Origin: CAVVDY01 sp963815775
GTDB lineage: Bacteria; Acidobacteriota; Terriglobia; Terriglobales; Acidobacteriaceae
Assembly (NCBI GenBank): GCA_963815775.1
Contig: CAWFIB010000001.1
Coordinates: 1-64,000, forward strand
DNA: 64,000 nucleotides
Direction: 5' to 3'
Shown here one piece after another: positions 26,031 to 34,361 of the stretch; the first letter of the stretch is position 1; every line of letters begins with the position of its first letter. The notes under the pieces are model-generated. The model was not told the origin of the DNA. It saw only the letters and a list, made by a program, of their open reading frames with translations, and searched no databases. A program made the translations under genes and the position numbers.

Positions 26031-26132
26031 CTACAGCGATCGAATCTTCATATAGCGAACGAAATCCGGGCCCAGCGTGTAGGCAAGTCCCAAGGCCAGA
26101 ACGCTAGCGGCCACGTACAGTGGCATCTTCAT
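26031..26132 (-). CDS. 33-residue membrane microprotein (DUF6893-like)
   Basis: A short gene reading MKMPLYVAASVLALGLAYTL followed by GPDFVRYMKIRSL. It has a strong ribosome site (AAGGAG eight bases before the ATG), one hydrophobic helix (about 5-20) and the ending 'PD-F-x-RYMKIR-x', which is the pattern of the small DUF6893 proteins found in many bacteria. Its function is unknown; it may sit in the inner membrane with the basic C-terminus in the cytoplasm. It stands alone between the TPR gene and the G8-domain gene on the same strand. Confidence 0.65.
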   Translation of the reverse strand: MKMPLYVAASVLALGLAYTLGPDFVRYMKIRSL

Positions 26133-26288
26133 AATTGGTCTCCTTCAAGTGTGTCGAACGTTTGGCTGGGCTCCATCACTCCAGGTGAAGGCGCCGGTCA
26201 AGCCACACGATGCGAGCCATATAGACCGAGATGGCCTTAAGTCTTGGTGCGCTGGCTCCCGCAGGACGGTTAGGTTCCCAATGCTCCT

Positions 26289-29200
26289 CTATTTCGGCTG
26301 CTCAGTGTAGTGGCATTCAGGACCAGATACGGCTTTATCCACCAACTCATAATTGACATCCCAGTAAGAGTCGGATGGGAATGCCGCCGGCGGCGGCGGG
26401 CCCGGCCTGGGGTTGTTATTGAATTCCGGCTGTATCTTGAAGCTGAATCCAAAACATCCCTTGCTGGGACAGTCGACATCGCTCGGCCCCCAACTACAGA
26501 CCGAATCATCCTTGCAGGTGGAGCCAGGTTGGCAGCCGCAGCTGCTCCCATTCCACTTGCAATAGCTGACCGGCTTACAGAAATTTTTCTTGTCGCCCTG
26601 GAACTCTCCTTTATATGCCTGCAAGTTAAGCTTGACCTTCAACCATCCGCTTACCTGATCGTACTTGACCGAAGTAAGGAAGTCGGGGTCCGCGTTCAAA
26701 TCCTGACACCCGGGAGGCCTCTGGCCGCGCAACGGACAAAAGCCATAGACCTGGCTGTTAACATTAACCCGATATCTGCCAACCTCGTCCTCGACTGTCT
26801 TCTCATCGGCACCTGATCCAACGTACATCCAGTACTCCATCCGGGTATCGGGTTTTCCGTAGATGAGGTACACGTAATAAGTGTGGCCCGAGAGGAACAC
26901 GGTTTTTCCTTCCTGTAAAGGGATGCCGACCTGTTTGTCGAAAGGCACCGTGGTGTCGATGTAGTACCAACCATGGTTCGCCGTCAGGGTGCTGCGCTGG
27001 CCCGTGCTCTGGCCCATCATGGTGATCCGTCCCGGACGATGGAGGGGATCGCCGGCCTTACACAAAGGGTCCGCTTCGCATTCGGCGTTGTCCTGGGCCG
27101 TCCAGTTCTGCCGAAACAGGGGTGCTCCGTAACAGTGGGTACAGGCCCAACTCCAGTTTCTGATTCGGTCACTCTCGTCGCCTATGCCGCATTCTGCGAG
27201 GTAGTCCCATTTGATGCACTCGCCCTTGCCATTTTTTTCAAGACACTTATCCACTACCGACCTTAAGCCGCAGTCCGCGATGATCGCTGTGCTGACGTAC
27301 TCGTAGGGACTGGTGATAGCTGTGGCGGGCTTTCCCTTCTGGTCGGCGCCATAGTGCTTGTCGGAGGAGCACTCGGGAATTACCTTGGGTGCGCGGAAAA
27401 AGGGATCTTCGTTGATCGACAAAGTCTCGCGGGGAGGGCTGGTTTTGGCAAGCAAACCAGTCAGCGAACCATCGTTATCATTCAGCACGGTTTGGCGATC
27501 GATGTCGTTGAAGGGCAGGAAGAGATCAGCTTTCCAGGTGCAGTAGCGGGCCGCGATGGCATCTAAGTTCGCATTGAAACTGTTTTCTTTAAATAGCGGT
27601 TCAACTACAAAGTGACGGATGTCGACATTACGGAAGGCCAGATTCCTGGAGTGGAAAGCGGGAGGATAGTAAAAACCATTTTCCTGCTTCCACGCAATGG
27701 CCGCATTGGGGATATAGCAAGAATTAACATCTTGCGAGACAGCCGCTCCCTGCAGCAGTCCCTGAGAATGTCCAAACATGTATTTGCTGTTGTTGCAGAC
27801 CCCGGTTTGCGAATCACGGTTGTTCGAATTGCAATCGGTAATCGTTCTCGCTCGGATGTCGAGATAGGCGCTGGAGTCCTGGAATGATGGCCCATCATAA
27901 ATATTGAACATGCGCTGGCCAGAATTGAAATTGGTAATGGGAATGCTGATGCCGTTGTCCTTCGAAAGGCAGTAACCGCCTGGTATCTGGCCGTTGTCGC
28001 ACTTACGAATTCCCGTGGGAGTAAACGGCCCTAGATCGGAGGCGAAGAAGGTCGCTTTCTGGTCAATCGGATCAGGCTGCGTTTGCCCCACATAAACGTC
28101 TCTCAGGCCGACGTTCCAATTTCCCAGAGAGCTATCGGATCGCGTGTAACCGCCACCGGTGACAAAGGTCAGGCCTGGTCCAAGCTGGTCTGTGACCGAA
28201 CTGTCGGTTACCAGCTTCCACCAGGGACGCAGCCAGATGGCGGAGAAGTTCTTTTGCGCGAAGTTGAAGGAGGTGGTGTAGTGGTCCAGGGCCGTGGCCA
28301 TGCAGTTGGCTTCGTCAATATCGCCGGTTCCATTGCACTTCAAATTGAGTGGCTCGGTGTTGCTCCCGCAGTCTCCGGTCAAATTGTTGCACTTGGTTGG
28401 ATCGCGCAAGCCGGTGACGAGGGGATAGTAATCGAGCACCGCCTTATCGGGCAGGGCCCTGGGAATGTCTGGTCCGGATCCGGGAATAGCCGCTACTGTC
28501 TTGTCTGACGTGGGCCCGAAGCCATCACAACCGCTGTTAAGCTGGCCGATCTCCATGAACGAGAACATGGCTGTAGAACAGGAATTACCCACGAAGGTCT
28601 CGAGGGGAGACGTGCCGGAGTTGAAGTCTCGCAGACCGGGCGCATCTTGCAACCCGCGCTGGCGCGAAGCATATCCGGTCCAGTATTCATAGCGCGATGG
28701 TCCGCTGTTAGCGCCTGCCGGTAGCCAGTAGCAAACTCCGCAAGACCCCGCCCCGGCTGCCATGTTGTATTCGAAGTCGTTCCATCCATTCATAATCCAG
28801 AACACGCTGGGATGTTGCCAGTCCGTGGCGTAAGGATCCCGGTTGTCTGTCAGGGTGGCATGGGCCAGGATGCCGGGCACTTCGCGGGGGTTCTGGCTGT
28901 TCTTAACCCCGGCCCGGGCCAGAATGCCGATGTTCGCGTAGATTTTATTGTCGGTTTCCGTGCCATCCTCGATGTAGAAGCCGTGGCCGATCGACTTCCA
29001 CCCTACGTTCCGCGCCAGCAACAATCCCTGGGTACCATGCAAAGTAATCCAGCGCGTCATCGACTCGTCGATCGAAGAGTCCTTCACGAAGGTGTCCGGC
29101 TGCACTTTGCGCGCCATATGGAAGTGCACCGCGTATCGGCCAATCATTCCGCCTTGGCCTAATTGGCGAAACTGCACTCCCTGAACCTGGACTTGCTTAA

Positions 29201-30518
29201 ATCCCTGGCGGAAGATGACGTGGCCGCCAAAATAATTCCCGGGGGTCGGTGGAAATGAGGAATTGCAGCCCGGCTGGGGTGTGTCAGGACCACGATCTCC
29301 CTCGGAGATGACGCATATGTTGCGCGTCAGCAGCGCCACCGCGGCGCGCGTGTCGATTTCGCTCCGGCCGAGTTTCAGTTCCCTTTGCACGTCAGCCGGA
29401 ATCTTGTAGGTCTCCCCATAGTGCGGAAAGCGCACCCCGCCCGACTGTACCGTTCCATCGTCGAGCACGACACCACTGATGGTGATCGTCGTGTTCTCGC
29501 CGTCAGGCGTCACATCGGAAATGATGGCTTCTTCCGCATGGCCCGGTAGATAGTCGGTGGGCGTGATCACAATATGGTCACCTTTCTGCCAGTCGACTTC
29601 GCCATCCACGTCAAATTGAGTGTCCGTCGTCTTTAAGTTGGTACTCAACCGTCGCCAGCTTTTCCCCGTGTTCGCCGGGTCGGGTGCCAGCCCATCGAAG
29701 GTCGAGCCCTTCTTTCCATACAGTCGTAGCGTGCCGCCGTAGGACACCGCCAGGGCTTTGCGCCCAAAATAGAGGGTGCTGATCGTCGGATAGTCATACT
29801 GGTAGAAACATTCCCCCTCCGGATACTGGGAATCCGGGACGCAAGCTTTGTCGGGATAGATCTTGTCCATTTTGTTGTCGTCCCAGATTTCTTTGGGAAT
29901 ACCGCACCTGACATCCTCCTTGCCATTCTCGTCTTGGCAGAAGATAGCGGCATTGTTCTTCGCTCCCCACAGGTGAATGGCCACCAGTCCGCCCGCGGCG
30001 CCGATGGCCTTGTCTGCATTGGGCATGCCTGCTTCCAGGGTGCCGCCGTTCAGTACCAGAATCGAGTTGGCGTACAGGTCAAGCTGCTTGTCCTCGAAGG
30101 TCAGGGTTCCGCCGCTGTGGACGAATACCCAGTGATACTTGTAGATCCCGCCGCCATTTTTTCCGTCAGCAACGCAAGGCCCAACCACGTGCAGGTCGGA
30201 GTTATAGTCACCCGCAGGCAGCGATTCTGGCTCGTTGTTACCAATATCCTTCCCGCAATCGACTATTTCGTATGGCGGCAGCTTCGCCGCCTTCCTCGCC
30301 CGGGCCGCTTCCATCTCGTGATCTACGTCCATCACCATCTGGGCGGCGGAAACTCTTGGCAAAATCATGCCCAGCATCAGCAGGCAAGCCAATCCGAGAA
30401 ACCGGTTTGTGCGGTGAAAGCGCGACCCGGCTATCGCTAAAGTGGCCGGCGCAGTGTGCTTGACGGATGACATGGGAACGCCTTTACGCGGGATGCACGC
30501 AAGTAGGTTGGGACTCAT
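26289..30518 (-). CDS. Secreted G8-domain protein resembling CEMIP/TMEM2 (right-handed beta-helix)
   Basis: About 1409 residues from the ATG at 30518, which has AAAGGAAG nine bases upstream; an ATG at 30473 is the alternative. A long signal sequence ends near residue 60 (LGLACLLMLGMILPRVSAAQ). Residues about 105-185 fit a G8 domain (VFVHSGGTLTFEDKQLDLYA, ILVLNGGTLEAG). About 330-600 fits the beta-helix shared by animal CEMIP, TMEM2 and PKHD1L1: RAAVALLTRNICVISEGD, GGHVIFRQGFKQVQVQGVQF, GRYAVHFHMARKV, and NVGWKSIGHGFYIEDGTETD. In animals CEMIP and TMEM2 are linked to hyaluronan breakdown. The C-terminal third is cysteine-rich and unlike anything I can name. A role on extracellular polysaccharide is inference. 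Confidence 0.75.
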   Translation of the reverse strand: MSPNLLACIPRKGVPMSSVKHTAPATLAIAGSRFHRTNRFLGLACLLMLGMILPRVSAAQMVMDVDHEMEAARARKAAKLPPYEIVDCGKDIGNNEPESLPAGDYNSDLHVVGPCVADGKNGGGIYKYHWVFVHSGGTLTFEDKQLDLYANSILVLNGGTLEAGMPNADKAIGAAGGLVAIHLWGAKNNAAIFCQDENGKEDVRCGIPKEIWDDNKMDKIYPDKACVPDSQYPEGECFYQYDYPTISTLYFGRKALAVSYGGTLRLYGKKGSTFDGLAPDPANTGKSWRRLSTNLKTTDTQFDVDGEVDWQKGDHIVITPTDYLPGHAEEAIISDVTPDGENTTITISGVVLDDGTVQSGGVRFPHYGETYKIPADVQRELKLGRSEIDTRAAVALLTRNICVISEGDRGPDTPQPGCNSSFPPTPGNYFGGHVIFRQGFKQVQVQGVQFRQLGQGGMIGRYAVHFHMARKVQPDTFVKDSSIDESMTRWITLHGTQGLLLARNVGWKSIGHGFYIEDGTETDNKIYANIGILARAGVKNSQNPREVPGILAHATLTDNRDPYATDWQHPSVFWIMNGWNDFEYNMAAGAGSCGVCYWLPAGANSGPSRYEYWTGYASRQRGLQDAPGLRDFNSGTSPLETFVGNSCSTAMFSFMEIGQLNSGCDGFGPTSDKTVAAIPGSGPDIPRALPDKAVLDYYPLVTGLRDPTKCNNLTGDCGSNTEPLNLKCNGTGDIDEANCMATALDHYTTSFNFAQKNFSAIWLRPWWKLVTDSSVTDQLGPGLTFVTGGGYTRSDSSLGNWNVGLRDVYVGQTQPDPIDQKATFFASDLGPFTPTGIRKCDNGQIPGGYCLSKDNGISIPITNFNSGQRMFNIYDGPSFQDSSAYLDIRARTITDCNSNNRDSQTGVCNNSKYMFGHSQGLLQGAAVSQDVNSCYIPNAAIAWKQENGFYYPPAFHSRNLAFRNVDIRHFVVEPLFKENSFNANLDAIAARYCTWKADLFLPFNDIDRQTVLNDNDGSLTGLLAKTSPPRETLSINEDPFFRAPKVIPECSSDKHYGADQKGKPATAITSPYEYVSTAIIADCGLRSVVDKCLEKNGKGECIKWDYLAECGIGDESDRIRNWSWACTHCYGAPLFRQNWTAQDNAECEADPLCKAGDPLHRPGRITMMGQSTGQRSTLTANHGWYYIDTTVPFDKQVGIPLQEGKTVFLSGHTYYVYLIYGKPDTRMEYWMYVGSGADEKTVEDEVGRYRVNVNSQVYGFCPLRGQRPPGCQDLNADPDFLTSVKYDQVSGWLKVKLNLQAYKGEFQGDKKNFCKPVSYCKWNGSSCGCQPGSTCKDDSVCSWGPSDVDCPSKGCFGFSFKIQPEFNNNPRPGPPPPAAFPSDSYWDVNYELVDKAVSGPECHYTEQPK

Positions 30519-30927
30519 AGCAGATGGCTTCCTTTGCGGAGAACTGGGCTTATAGGTTGGGCTTAAGGTTGACTCGCATCGAGAAATGACCGCCTCGACC
30601 AGAGTTGGCCCGCGCTCAACCAACGAACGGCACAAAGTGTCTGTGGACACTACTACAGGCCCGCGCAAGCCGTCAATGGACAAAAGGTGCCTATAAGCGA
30701 GGCGTCAAGCGACGGCTTCCGCTGCCCTTCGCTGGAGCGCATGGAGGTTTTTTGATGCCGCAAATAGTCGAGATGAGTGTAATGCGGTTGTGAAGACTCG
30801 CAGCTACCAAGCATTGGTTTGAGGTTGCGTAGGAAGAGGCTCGTCGAAGGTATGGAATGCATGCCCACCCTGGCTCGTCCGACGATTACTGCCGTGATCG
30901 CCGGCACGAGCTGGAATGGGGTACCCG
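30519..30927. other. Intergenic region upstream of the G8-domain gene
   Basis: 409 bases. Open frames here are short, lack ribosome sites and have no recognisable protein pattern. I see no repeat or terminator. Confidence 0.5.
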
Positions 30928-31275
30928 CTACTGACAGTGTTGGGCGTCGACTGCGACGTCCATCGCCTCGACATAGTGATGTGCGCCGCCGTCCTTGCGC
31001 TCAGACATGCTCGGGTGCATGGCGCTGCCGGTTATGGTGACTTTCTGCCCAACGTAATGGTTGAGGTAGAGAGCGCTGGTTTCGTTGACTCCCCAGGTGG
31101 TGCCGTTGTTGTCGAGCAGATACTCGCGGGCGACAGGCCCTTGCTGCAGGCATCCGGTGAGCTCAACGACTTTGCTGTTGGACATGTGTGAGGCCGGGGC
31201 AGCAAAGGCTTCGGCCAATCCCAGAGTGCAGACCAGCGCAAAGGCTGCGATCCACACACCGATCATAGTTTTCAT
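30928..31275 (-). CDS. Secreted small beta-barrel protein (DUF5818-like)
   Basis: 115 residues with a signal peptide (WIAAFALVCTLGLAEAFA). The mature part reads like the OB-fold-type DUF5818 proteins common in Acidobacteria: VELTGCLQQGPVAREYLLDN, NGTTWGVNETSALYLNHYVG, QKVTITGSAM. One Cys in the LTGCLQ motif and one near the C-terminus could pair. Function unknown. It precedes the G8-domain gene on the same strand with a 409-base gap. Confidence 0.65.
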   Translation of the reverse strand: MKTMIGVWIAAFALVCTLGLAEAFAAPASHMSNSKVVELTGCLQQGPVAREYLLDNNGTTWGVNETSALYLNHYVGQKVTITGSAMHPSMSERKDGGAHHYVEAMDVAVDAQHCQ

Positions 31276-31499
31276 AGTTCACCTCCAGGAAGCGATCAGC
31301 TCATCGCTTCCTTCGTTGTTTCCAATGCTTGGTTTGGGTTGCATTGCTTCGAGCAGGGATATCGAGTGTGATTCACCGAAGGCGATCAGGTGTTGTCCGT
31401 AGGTATCGGGCGAAACTTTGCCGCTTCTTGCGGGCCTTGTCGGGAAGACGTCTTTGCCACAGAGGCATGAAGGGCACAGGGGGGGATTAACGGCTTGGC

Positions 31500-32099
31500 T
31501 CAGCGGCGCCCCTGGCGCTTTTGGGCGACGACCAGTCCGCGCGGCGTGGGCAGCAGCACGACGGAGATGAGTCCTTCGGCTTCGAGCTTGAGCGCCGCTT
31601 CGCGTACCTGCTTGAGGTGCGAGCTGGCATCGTGCATCAGGATGAGGCCGAAGGGGGAGATCTGCGGCAGGTAGCGGCGGGCTTCCTGCTCGCGGATGGG
31701 CATGTCACTGTCGCTGAAGAAGAGGTCGATGGTGCCTTCGACCTTCATCTCCAGGCTGGATTCGTTGCGCAGATCGATGAGGTCGCGGAACTGGGAGGCG
31801 TCGATTTTTTCTTTGGCGGCAGCGAAGACCTGGGGATCGTATTCGCAACTGACGATGCGGCCGAAGCCGTTGAGGCGCAGGGCTTCGGCGATCCATAGGG
31901 TGCTGACGCCGAGGAAGGTCCCGGTCTCGACCACCAGGTTGGGCTTGATGGTGGTGACCAGGGTGCGCAGGAACTCGAGGACTTCGACCTCGGCGGTCAT
32001 GGAGTCATACATGCTCCAGCGCTCGGGGTGAGGACACTCGGGGGTGGGGCGATGGTATTCGGGCACCATCGCGCCGGCACGCTCTTTCGCCTGGCGCAT
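31500..32099 (-). CDS. Class I SAM-dependent methyltransferase
   Basis: 199 residues from the ATG at 32099, chosen because AGGAG lies nine bases upstream; the frame is open 144 bases further. The SAM-binding motif I is VVETGTFLGVSTLWIAEALR, followed by the acidic end of strand 2 (IVSCEYDPQ), then DLFFSDSDMP and ILMHDAS. The order fits the O-methyltransferase/CmcI-like group. The substrate is unknown; no neighbouring pathway suggests one. The C-terminus (LLPTPRGLVVAQKR) is complete. Confidence 0.82.
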   Translation of the reverse strand: MRQAKERAGAMVPEYHRPTPECPHPERWSMYDSMTAEVEVLEFLRTLVTTIKPNLVVETGTFLGVSTLWIAEALRLNGFGRIVSCEYDPQVFAAAKEKIDASQFRDLIDLRNESSLEMKVEGTIDLFFSDSDMPIREQEARRYLPQISPFGLILMHDASSHLKQVREAALKLEAEGLISVVLLPTPRGLVVAQKRQGRR

Positions 32100-32262
32100 A
32101 ACGCGGTGCTCCTGCTTTTCTTTTTTCCTGAAGAGACGCAGAGTTGGGACCTTTCGAAAGTGAAGTGTCGTTCCGCGCGCCGCATTGCGCGGGCGTGTTG
32201 GCGCAATGCCGATTATAGGACCTGGGCGCGCAGGCCGCAGCACGGCTCAGGGCGCAAACCTC

Positions 32263-34158
32263 TCATTCCACCCGATAGACGGCGACGGTCATGGGCGCGA
32301 GTTGCAAGGTGAGCTGCGTGCCGGCGAGAGACGTGGGTGATCCTCCAAATAATGGAGTGATGCTTTTGGCGTCGGCGATGGAAGTGTTCGTCAGGTCGAC
32401 TGTCAGGCTCTTGGGCGACGAGCCTTTGTAGAACGCTACGAGCAGCCGCTCGCCGGGGGTCTCGCGGGTGAAGAGGTAGTAGTCGTCGTCGACCACGACG
32501 TGCTTCTGCGCACCCTCGCGCAATGCGGGATGATCGTGGCGGAGCTTCAGCAGAGACTGGAGGTAGGCGTAGATGTCCTGCTGCTCGGGAGTGCGTCCCG
32601 CTTGGGTGAAGGCGTCGTGCGGGTCGCCAGCGAATCCACCAGGAAAGTCGTGGCGGTCGTCAGGGTCGTTGCCTCCCGTCATGCCTATTTCGTCGCCGTA
32701 ATAAATCTGCGGGATGCCGCGCAGCGTGACGAGCAGAGCGAAGGCGGCCTTCAACTTTTCAGGCGAGCCGTTGGCCTGGGTGATGAAGCGCGGCATGTCG
32801 TGATTGCCGATGAAGGTGACGAGGATTTCGGGATGAGGGAAGAGGCGGTCCTGACGCAATACATTGGCAATGACGGTCGCCGATTGCCCCTGATTGACGA
32901 CGCGATTGATGGCGTCCTGCATGGGGAAATCGAACGCGGTGGTGAGCAGGGTGTCGACGCCATCGAAGCCGGTGTGGCCTCCCGCAAAGTAGGAGGTGAC
33001 GGTGGGATCGGTATTGTAGATTTCGCCGACGGTGAAGAAGTTGGGATACACCGTGAACAGATTCTTCAGGTAATAGGCCCAGAAGGTGCGCGGAACGTAA
33101 GGGAAGGTATCGATGCGGAATCCGTCAATGCCGCTGCTCTCGGTCCACCAGAGCGCGTTTTGCAGCAGATATTGCGCGACCAGAGGATTTTCCTGCGCGA
33201 GGTCGGGGAGCGAGTTGGCGAACCAGCCGTCGAGGGCGCTGATGTAGTTCTTCTCGACCGCGTGAGGATCGCTGATCGGCGGGTAGTTGTAGTCGGTGTT
33301 GATGTGGTCCTGAGGCGTGCCGTGCAGCCATCCCGGCGTAGGTTGCGAGGTGGCCCAGGAATGATTGGGGCCGACGTGATTGGGCACCATGTCGAGCAGG
33401 ACCTTCAGACCTTGCTGATGGGCGGAAACGACAAGGTTCTGGAAGTCGGCCATGGTGCCGAAGTGGTCTTCGACCTGGTAGAGATCGGTGGCACCGTAGC
33501 CGTGATAGTCGGAGGTGGCGTCGGAGTTGTCATCGATAGGGTTCAGCCAGAGGGTGGTGACGCCGAGGTCCTTGAGGTATCCGAGGTGCCCGGTGATGCC
33601 CTTGAGGTCGCCGCCATGATAGGCCTTGGGCGCATTGCGGTCGTAGGTTCCGGGAGCCGCGCCGGGAGGCATGTCGTTCGAAGTGTCACCGTCGGCGAAG
33701 CGGTCGGGCATGATGAGGTAGATCACGTCATCCTGCGTTAGGCCCTGAAAACGGCCTTGCTGCGGCTGGCGGGCTTGGAGGGTGAGATTTGCTTGCGTTG
33801 AACCGGAGGACGTCTTAACGGTGATGGGCACATTGCCGGGCTGTGCATCGTCGGCGATCTCCAGCCAAACGAAGGCATGCTTGCCATCGGGCTGAGCCTG
33901 GACTTTTTGTACCTTCACGCCGGGATAGTCGGTGGTGATGGTCGCATCGGAAAGGCCATCCCCGTAGAGCAATACCATGACAGGAGAAAAATAGTTTGTC
34001 CACCAATTAGGGGGCTCGACTTTGGTGATTTGCGGCTGGGCGGAGCAGAGTTGTGCCAGGAGGAGAAGGATGAATAGGCCAGAAAGTATGCGAGGGAGAA
34101 TTCTTATACCTACCGGAGTTGTGAGGGAAGATAATTGTAGGGCTCTTTTAGCGGTCAT
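32263..34158 (-). CDS. Secreted GH13 cyclomaltodextrinase/neopullulanase-type glucosidase
   Basis: 631 residues. Signal peptide to about residue 41 (GLFILLLLAQLCSA). Residues 43-130 match the cyclomaltodextrinase N-terminal domain (ITKVEPPNWWTNYFSPVMVL). The catalytic barrel shows all GH13 regions: DMVPNHVG (256-263), GIDGFRIDTF with nucleophile Asp350, FFTVGEIY with acid-base Glu379, and FIGNHD with Asp454. A C-terminal beta domain ends at VAVYRVE. It would cut cyclodextrins or short maltodextrins in the periplasm. An AAGGAA precedes the ATG. The neighbouring TonB receptor, regulator and sugar transporter make a maltodextrin utilisation locus. Confidence 0.93.
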   Translation of the reverse strand: MTAKRALQLSSLTTPVGIRILPRILSGLFILLLLAQLCSAQPQITKVEPPNWWTNYFSPVMVLLYGDGLSDATITTDYPGVKVQKVQAQPDGKHAFVWLEIADDAQPGNVPITVKTSSGSTQANLTLQARQPQQGRFQGLTQDDVIYLIMPDRFADGDTSNDMPPGAAPGTYDRNAPKAYHGGDLKGITGHLGYLKDLGVTTLWLNPIDDNSDATSDYHGYGATDLYQVEDHFGTMADFQNLVVSAHQQGLKVLLDMVPNHVGPNHSWATSQPTPGWLHGTPQDHINTDYNYPPISDPHAVEKNYISALDGWFANSLPDLAQENPLVAQYLLQNALWWTESSGIDGFRIDTFPYVPRTFWAYYLKNLFTVYPNFFTVGEIYNTDPTVTSYFAGGHTGFDGVDTLLTTAFDFPMQDAINRVVNQGQSATVIANVLRQDRLFPHPEILVTFIGNHDMPRFITQANGSPEKLKAAFALLVTLRGIPQIYYGDEIGMTGGNDPDDRHDFPGGFAGDPHDAFTQAGRTPEQQDIYAYLQSLLKLRHDHPALREGAQKHVVVDDDYYLFTRETPGERLLVAFYKGSSPKSLTVDLTNTSIADAKSITPLFGGSPTSLAGTQLTLQLAPMTVAVYRVE

Positions 34159-34225
34159 GGTTGTTGTTCCTTGGTGAGGGCATTTTATGGAAGTTATTTC
34201 ATAAGTTAGAAATCGAAGTTCCTCA

Positions 34226-34278
34226 GGGGCTAAAGCCCCGGGACAATTGTGTCTATGACGGCGCAGCTAAAGCTGCGC
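34226..34278. repeat. Two-hairpin intergenic array, copy C
   Basis: GGGGCT-aa-AGCCCC (34226-34239) and GCGCAGCT-aa-AGCTGCGC (34261-34278), followed by 'ccccttcaa'. Copy D at 48167-48220 has both hairpins, the same order and the same tail. Confidence 0.85.
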
Positions 34279-34311
34279 CCCTTCAAACATACGGCATGAG
34301 ATCGTTTCCAG

Positions 34312-34340
34312 AAAAAGGGGTGGGAATCGATCCCACCCCC
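34312..34340 (-). terminator. Rho-independent terminator of the TonB receptor gene
   Basis: On the minus strand GGGGTGGGA and TCCCACCCC form a 9-bp stem with a 5-base loop (34317-34339) followed by TTTTT (plus-strand A-run 34312-34316). It lies 22 bases past the receptor stop. Confidence 0.85.
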
Positions 34341-34361
34341 TAGTCATACGACAGTTGCCGA

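Noticed and set aside
31440..31490. 'gccacagaggcatgaagggcacagggg' resembling a dispersed 'cacagaggcacagagg' repeat
   Set aside because: Single copy in the window and no structure; not enough to call a repeat.
32500..33741. 413-codon frame on the plus strand, rich in Val and Gly
   Set aside because: Antisense to the GH13 gene, whose catalytic residues are all in place.
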